From Ktedonobacter sp. SOSP1-85 (GTDB taxonomy: Bacteria; Chloroflexota; Ktedonobacteria; Ktedonobacterales; Ktedonobacteraceae): a stretch of 64,000 nt of DNA. A program made the position numbers and the translations under genes. Under the pieces are notes generated by a model. That model was not told where the DNA came from. It made no database searches and saw only the letters and a program-made list of their open reading frames with translations. Each line of letters starts with the position of its first letter. Position 1 is the first letter of the stretch. The stretch is taken from assembly GCF_016587415.1 (NCBI RefSeq), contig NZ_BNJI01000001.1, forward strand, positions 6,549,501-6,613,500. The letters run 5' to 3'. Shown here in pieces: positions 59,863 to 64,000 of the stretch.

Positions 59863-60436
59863 GGGCGGCGAGCACCTCCTGGGAGGAGATGACGCTGGCC
59901 TGGCGGGGAAATACCTTCTGGGTCAGGACGCGATGGACCTCTTCGTCGCCATCGGCGCAGCAGTCTTCGACGACGACCAGTTCATAGTCCATGTCAGCAG
60001 CCCAGCGCACGGTCGAGAGAACGACGCCGCTTGTGGCAACACCCAGCAAGATCAGGCGTGTGACGCCCAGCGAGCGCAGGATGACTTCGAGGTCTGTAGT
60101 GCTAAACGCGCCTACCCGCCGCTTGGTGACGACGCTCTCGCCGGAGAGGGGCGCAACTCGCTCATGAATCTCCGCGCCAGGGGTTCCCTCAAGTAGGCGG
60201 CCCGTCTGGCGAATAGCCGAGAAGCCGCGATTGCGTGGGCTGGCTTCTGGATAGCCCTCGCGGAAGCGGACAACCACGTGGATAATGGGGAGATGGGCCT
60301 CGCGTGCCGCTTGCAGTACGCCTGTGGCCCGGTCAAGGAGGGGGGCCTTCCTCTCGCCCAGGTTGGCCAGGATGTCATTCTGATAGTCCATGATCAGGAG
60401 GGCGGTTTTTTCATCTTTTAGCGTTATGTTTGTCAT
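59858..60436 (-). CDS. Isochorismatase-family hydrolase lacking the active-site cysteine
   Basis: 192 residues. Asp in LLIMDYQNDI and Lys in SVVTKRRVGAFS are present, but the site of the nucleophilic Cys (usually TxxCVxxT) reads GVATSGVVLSTVRWAADMDY. Members with this sequence may work as isochorismatase-type hydrolases without Cys, as EntB does, or have lost thiol chemistry. It starts 17 nt after the MFS stop, so both are in one operon (MFS first), controlled by the divergent TetR locus. Confidence 0.85.
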   Translation of the reverse strand: MTNITLKDEKTALLIMDYQNDILANLGERKAPLLDRATGVLQAAREAHLPIIHVVVRFREGYPEASPRNRGFSAIRQTGRLLEGTPGAEIHERVAPLSGESVVTKRRVGAFSTTDLEVILRSLGVTRLILLGVATSGVVLSTVRWAADMDYELVVVEDCCADGDEEVHRVLTQKVFPRQASVISSQEVLAAL

Positions 60437-60453
60437 GTTTTTCTCTTTCTATT

Positions 60454-62229
60454 TTAGTCTGCGTCTGCTGTGGCGTGAATCTTGGCTTCTGCCTCTTCCT
60501 GGCTTACTTCGACCGGGCGAGCGAGCCGTTGCTTGCCGCGCAGCACGGAGGCGAGGGCCGCGACCAGGCACATGGCGGCTGACAGGTAGAAGACGCTGTG
60601 CAGGCCAACCGCAAAGGGCGATGAAATCAGGTTGGGGAAGAAGGAATGGCCCAGCAGGTTGGCCTTATCGGCGGCAGGCAGGGCGTTGAGTACCTTCCCC
60701 GGCACCAGTTGTGCCATAGGGTTATAGCCCAGGAAGGCCGCGAAGAGCGCTGACGTTGGTGGCAGGTGCGCGATTCGGTCCGCCACGCTCGCTGGAACAC
60801 CCGCCGCTGTCAGGCCGCGTAGTAGCGTCGTCGGCAGGGAGGAGGCCAGGCCCAGTATAATCAGGCTGAAGAAGATGCCGATGCTCACAATCGAGCCTGA
60901 GTTCTGGAAGGTCGAGCGCATGCCAGAGGCGACTCCGCGCTGCTCGCGTGGTACGCTGCCCATGATGGACGACGTATTGGGCGAAGAGAACATTCCCTGC
61001 CCGATGCCCAACATAAACAGGATCAGGGCGAACCAGATGTAGTCAAAGTTCAGTGGTAGAATGGTCAGCAGGAAGAAGCCCAGGGCTTGAATGAGCATGC
61101 CCAATGTCGAGAAGGGGCGTGCGCCAAAGCGATCCGAGAGCCAGCCGCTTAACGGCCCCATCAAGAGAAAGCCGATCATCAGCGGGATCATATAGATGCC
61201 AGCCCAGAGGGGCGCGACCTCGTAGTCGTAGCCATGCAGCGGCAGCCAGATACCTTGCAGCCAGATGATAAGCATGAATTGCAAACCACCACGCGCGATA
61301 CTGGCCAGGAAGCTGCTCGCGTTTCCCGCCGCGAACATGCGAATCTTAAAGAGGTCCAGGCGGAACATAGGATCGGGGACACGCAACTCGATCCAGACAA
61401 AGGCCGCGAGCAGGAGCACGCCCAGGACGAGCGCGCCCAGCACCAGGGGATTGCCCCAGCCCGTTGGCGAGCCACCGTAGGGCTCGATGCCATAGGTAAT
61501 ACCGATTAAGAGGACCGTCGCCCCAACCGCAAAAGTGATATTTCCCAACCAGTCGATGCGCTGGCGTTTGCGGGGCGTCACGGTCTCACGGAGCATGGTA
61601 TAGGCCCAGATCGTACCAACAATACCAACAGGCACGCTCACCAGGAAGACCAGGCGCCAGTCAAAATATGACAGGATACCGCCCAGAATTAGCCCGATGA
61701 CTGAGCCGAGAATGGCGGCAATCTGGTTGATGCCCAGGGCAAAGCCGCGCTGGTGCTCGGGAAAGGCATCGGTAATGATCGCCGCGCTATTGGAGAGGAG
61801 AAAGCCACCGCCAATGCCCTGCACGAAGCGGAAGAGAATCAGTTCTAATGCCCCGGCATTCCCCGTACCTGGAGTCAGCCAGAGCAAGATGCTGCCAATC
61901 GTAAAGATAAGAAAACCCAGGTTATAGAACCTGACACGCCCAAACATATCAGAGATGCGCCCGAACGTGACCAGGAGCGTGGCTGTCACGACCATATAGC
62001 CCATCAGCATCCAGAGGAAGTAGCCAGTCTCCCCAGGTGCCAGGGGATCAATATGAATACCTTTAAAGATGACCGGGAGTGAGATCAGGACAATGCTGGA
62101 GTCGATTGTCGCCATGAGCACGCCCAGGGTCGTATTTGTTAACGCAATCCATTTATAGCGTGGCGAAACGGGCCTGTTTCTACGTGGAACCCGCTTCTCC
62201 TCCTGCCTCGCAATGCTTTGTGCCACCAT
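60454..62229 (-). CDS. MFS drug transporter, DHA2 (EmrB/QacA) family
   Basis: 591 residues, 14 membrane helices expected. Signature features: TNTTLGVLMATIDSSIVLIS in helix 1, VTFGRISDMFGRVRFYNLGF (motif A-like loop), and SVPVGIVGTIWAY of motif C. The family exports antibiotics, dyes or detergents with proton influx. It is the first gene of the operon with the isochorismatase-like gene. Divergent from a TetR regulator with a dyad at 62293-62319, so drug-inducible expression is likely, but that regulator is damaged. Confidence 0.92.
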   Translation of the reverse strand: MVAQSIARQEEKRVPRRNRPVSPRYKWIALTNTTLGVLMATIDSSIVLISLPVIFKGIHIDPLAPGETGYFLWMLMGYMVVTATLLVTFGRISDMFGRVRFYNLGFLIFTIGSILLWLTPGTGNAGALELILFRFVQGIGGGFLLSNSAAIITDAFPEHQRGFALGINQIAAILGSVIGLILGGILSYFDWRLVFLVSVPVGIVGTIWAYTMLRETVTPRKRQRIDWLGNITFAVGATVLLIGITYGIEPYGGSPTGWGNPLVLGALVLGVLLLAAFVWIELRVPDPMFRLDLFKIRMFAAGNASSFLASIARGGLQFMLIIWLQGIWLPLHGYDYEVAPLWAGIYMIPLMIGFLLMGPLSGWLSDRFGARPFSTLGMLIQALGFFLLTILPLNFDYIWFALILFMLGIGQGMFSSPNTSSIMGSVPREQRGVASGMRSTFQNSGSIVSIGIFFSLIILGLASSLPTTLLRGLTAAGVPASVADRIAHLPPTSALFAAFLGYNPMAQLVPGKVLNALPAADKANLLGHSFFPNLISSPFAVGLHSVFYLSAAMCLVAALASVLRGKQRLARPVEVSQEEAEAKIHATADAD

Positions 62230-62292
62230 GCCTTTCGCTTTCTAGAAGGGTTGTCGCTGACAGCGCCTATCATTGATAAAGTTGTATCTTGC

Positions 62293-62319
62293 CTTGACGA
62301 GAATATCATTCTAGTCAAG
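62293..62319. promoter_or_regulatory. TetR-type operator between MFS and TetR genes
   Basis: CTTGACGAGAAT and ATTCTAGTCAAG around ATC form a near-perfect dyad (one mismatch per arm) in the divergent promoter region. A TATAAT box follows at 62326-62331 on the plus strand. Confidence 0.7.
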
Positions 62320-62370
62320 AGGTGCTATAATTGTGTTCACAGACAGATTAGAGAAAAAGGAGATTTTGTG

Positions 62371-62991
62371 ATGGATGATAGTTTTGAGCGTAGCGTGATG
62401 ACCGAGTCCAGGCGGCAGAGTATTCTTGGTGCTGCGCTTACTCTCTTTCTGGCAAAAGGTCTCACTGAGACAACGATGGAGGATATTCGCCATCGCTCAG
62501 GAGCCAGCATGGGGAGCATCTACCATCACTTTGAGAATAAAGATATACTGGCGCGCGCTCTGTACCTGGAGGGACGCACATCCCTTCACGAAGCCTTCTT
62601 TGCCGCCATTGCCACCAGTGATCCGCACCAGGGCATTATGGGCCTGGTTTATGCTTATCTGCGATGGTTTGAGCAACATCCTGATTTAGGACAGTATGTT
62701 ATGGAGGCGAGCGATACTGAGCACCTGGATGTGTACGTCAAAGTGCTACGCCAGAAGATCAAGGTCATGCTTCCAGAGGAGAACTTTCCCGCGCAATTCT
62801 TCCAATAGCTTGCTCCCTTTATTGAAGCGGGCGCAATCAAGCGCCTCCCTCAGCAGGTTTACTTCCCGCTCGTCATCGGCCCCAGCCGTGATTTCACGCG
62901 CCGCTGGCTCAGGGAGCGCGTCGCCAGCGAAATGCAGGAGGCGCGTGAACCCCTGGCTGAGGCTGCCTGGGTCTCCCTCTCGGCCAGGTAG
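62371..62991 (+). pseudogene. TetR-family regulator interrupted by one TAG codon
   Basis: From the ATG at 62371 (AAAAAGGAG upstream): HTH with RRQSILGAALTLFLAKGLTE and ASMGSIYHHFENKD, then a ligand-binding domain up to NFPAQFFQ. TAG at 62806-62808 ends it after 145 residues. In the same frame the sequence continues as LAPFIEAGAIKRLPQQVYFP, VIGPSRDFTRRWLRERVASE to 62991, the family C-terminus (about 206 residues in all). The truncated product keeps the DNA-binding domain but loses the dimerisation helices. Confidence 0.75.
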
Positions 62992-63065
62992 ATCAGAATC
63001 TTCCTCTTTCTCTCTCTTAGATCTCAGAAAACTGGAGATTTGTACGACATTGCAAAATTAAACCA

Positions 63066-63521
63066 TTAAGGTTTATCTGGTGGGAGAAGCGACGGAAGAT
63101 TGAGTATCTTAGCGAGTAGCGCTCGGAATGAAGGCGTTGTATAACGTGTATCGTGAGGCGCGATTGTCAGAAACTGGCACCCCATCGCATTGAGATCCAT
63201 ATGCTGGATCAATGTATTGGCGCGCAAAAAATCTAAATGGTATGCTAAACCAAAATCAGCAGGACAGGAAAATATCGCGCCCGACGGAATCTTTTTCAGA
63301 GTATGAGCAGCATCGTAAAGATTTTGTATTTGTGTCGCATCGTGGATAACCATGTTGAGAGGCGCTAAATGATGACCTGGTATTGGTAACGGGTTAGTGC
63401 GGACGATATGCAAAACATTTGGGCTTGTTGCCTCTCCAGCCTGCCATGTTCCTTCGCACCCGGTAAGCAACGAAACGATGAGGCCAGCAAGGAGATAAAC
63501 TCTGGTAAAAGTAGATTTCAT
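63066..63521 (-). CDS. Putative lipoprotein (151 residues)
   Basis: From the ATG at 63521 (GAGGGAAACG upstream), MKSTFTRVYLLAGLIVSLLT followed by GC gives a type II signal with lipobox LLTGC. The mature part has no recognised domain (MVIHDATQIQNLYDAAHTLK, GAIFSCPADFGLAYHLDFLR with a Cys). Attached to the outer face of the membrane. A longer upstream frame is not preferred. Confidence 0.7.
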   Translation of the reverse strand: MKSTFTRVYLLAGLIVSLLTGCEGTWQAGEATSPNVLHIVRTNPLPIPGHHLAPLNMVIHDATQIQNLYDAAHTLKKIPSGAIFSCPADFGLAYHLDFLRANTLIQHMDLNAMGCQFLTIAPHDTRYTTPSFRALLAKILNLPSLLPPDKP

Positions 63522-63655
63522 CGTCGTTTCCCTCAAAATCTTTCTTGCTTGCAAGCCATACGCTATCTGCAAGAGAATATAGTAGAAGCACGCTACTGTG
63601 ACTGATTTCTCTACAGGAGAATACGTCATATGATGAAGAATCATTCCATATCTTC

Positions 63656-63715
63656 TTGACATATGTTTCCACGAGGGCATATACTTTGCATATTGTACAC
63701 CCCTCCCCAAGGGGT
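63656..63715 (+). promoter_or_regulatory. Promoter with CsoR-like operator before the HMA protein gene
   Basis: TTGACA (63656-63661), 18-bp spacer, TATACT (63680-63685). The GC-rich dyad ACCCCTCCCCAAGGGGT (63699-63715) downstream matches the general form of CsoR-type copper operators. The start codon is at 63758. Confidence 0.6.
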
Positions 63716-63757
63716 AAGGGTATAGATGCCTTTTAGCAAGAAATGAGAGTGTGATCT

Positions 63758-64000
63758 ATGGCGATAGCGAAAGAGACAACCTTATCTATTCCGGCGATGA
63801 GTTGCAATCACTGTGTGCAGACCATCACGAAGACCTTGAGCGATCTAGTTGGTGTCGAAAGTGTGAACGTCGACCTGCCAACAAAGACGGTATACCTGGC
63901 CTATGACGCTGAGACCTTATCGTTGGCGGAGGCTGAGGCGAAGCTGTCCGAGGCGGGCTATCCCGTCCAGAAGCAGTCCTTTGCCAATCGCGGCAAAGCC
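63758..64000 (+). CDS. Heavy-metal-associated (HMA) domain protein, start of gene
   Basis: The frame is open to the window end (81 codons). TLSIPAMSCNHCVQTITKTL has the CxxC copper-binding motif; the betaalphabetabetaalphabeta fold continues to AEAKLSEAGYPVQ. It may be a CopZ-type chaperone with a tail or the first domain of a P-type copper ATPase. The upstream dyad suggests copper-responsive control. 3' end not seen. Confidence 0.85.
   Translation, partial: MAIAKETTLSIPAMSCNHCVQTITKTLSDLVGVESVNVDLPTKTVYLAYDAETLSLAEAEAKLSEAGYPVQKQSFANRGKA

Noticed and set aside
62218..62370. Longer N-terminus for the TetR gene
   Set aside because: It would run through the operator and promoter; the ATG at 62371 has a strong ribosome-binding site and starts the family domain.

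Overview
The window looks like chromosomal (possibly megaplasmid) DNA from a Ktedonobacteria-type Chloroflexota. This is inferred from gene content, not from a marker gene. The signs are a WD40 protein with a Tat-type signal, a SARP/NB-ARC/TPR/LuxR mega-regulator, kinesin-light-chain-type TPR repeats, HEAT repeats, stand-alone TnpB genes, moderate GC, and a heavy load of insertion sequences, MITEs and pseudogenes. No rRNA operon or CRISPR array was found.

Left part (1-11 kb). A complete ORF-less group II intron (28-778) sits exactly at the end of a MITE copy. A Tn3 remnant and an ArsR/SRPBCC operon with a clear promoter-operator follow. Next come an oxidoreductase and a truncated NmrA-type gene, which ends at a 161-bp MITE. 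An identical inverted MITE lies 6 kb away. The two halves of one gene sit beside the two MITEs with the same 8-bp target duplication, so the segment 4608-10646 has apparently inverted. Inside it are a WD40 lipoprotein, a receiver-only response regulator enclosed by ~110-bp inverted repeats, and a proline-rich membrane protein.

11-24 kb. A small basic protein and the 1223-residue regulator precede a run of tiny, strongly RBS-tagged genes for glycine-rich or amphipathic proteins (15.5-17.7 kb). Then come a TPR gene remnant, a tyrosine recombinase, a HEAT-repeat protein, and a MerR-SDR pair with a textbook 19-bp-spacer promoter that predicts a leaderless mRNA.

24-42 kb is a mobile-element region: an intact ISL3 element; a TetR gene reduced by internal deletion, facing an alpha/beta hydrolase whose promoter still carries palindromic operators; a DDE transposase broken by an IS200/IS605 element (tnpB intact, tnpA frameshifted); a decayed IS1182 transposase; an oxidoreductase-TetR divergent pair; and a 3.9-kb element whose terminal repeats enclose a transposase plus a MerR-SDR cassette that has its own ~100-bp inverted repeats. 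A tyrosine integrase that lost its N-terminus lies next to tRNA-like half-sequences in 3'-half/5'-half order (41.97-42.21 kb).

42-64 kb is quieter: RecQ, a cytochrome-oxidase-IV-like protein, solo TnpB, 3-hydroxyacyl-CoA dehydrogenase, an alpha/beta hydrolase-HIT pair, flavin reductase, a RepA-like ATPase, a frameshifted TnpB, an S41 protease broken by one stop codon, ArsR, an ECF sigma/membrane partner pair, an isochorismatase-MFS pair facing a stop-interrupted TetR gene, a lipoprotein and the start of a copper-type HMA protein.

A window-wide feature is that many genes end within a few bases of a long (15-32 bp) perfect inverted repeat. The sequence mostly differs at each site and usually lacks a T-tract.
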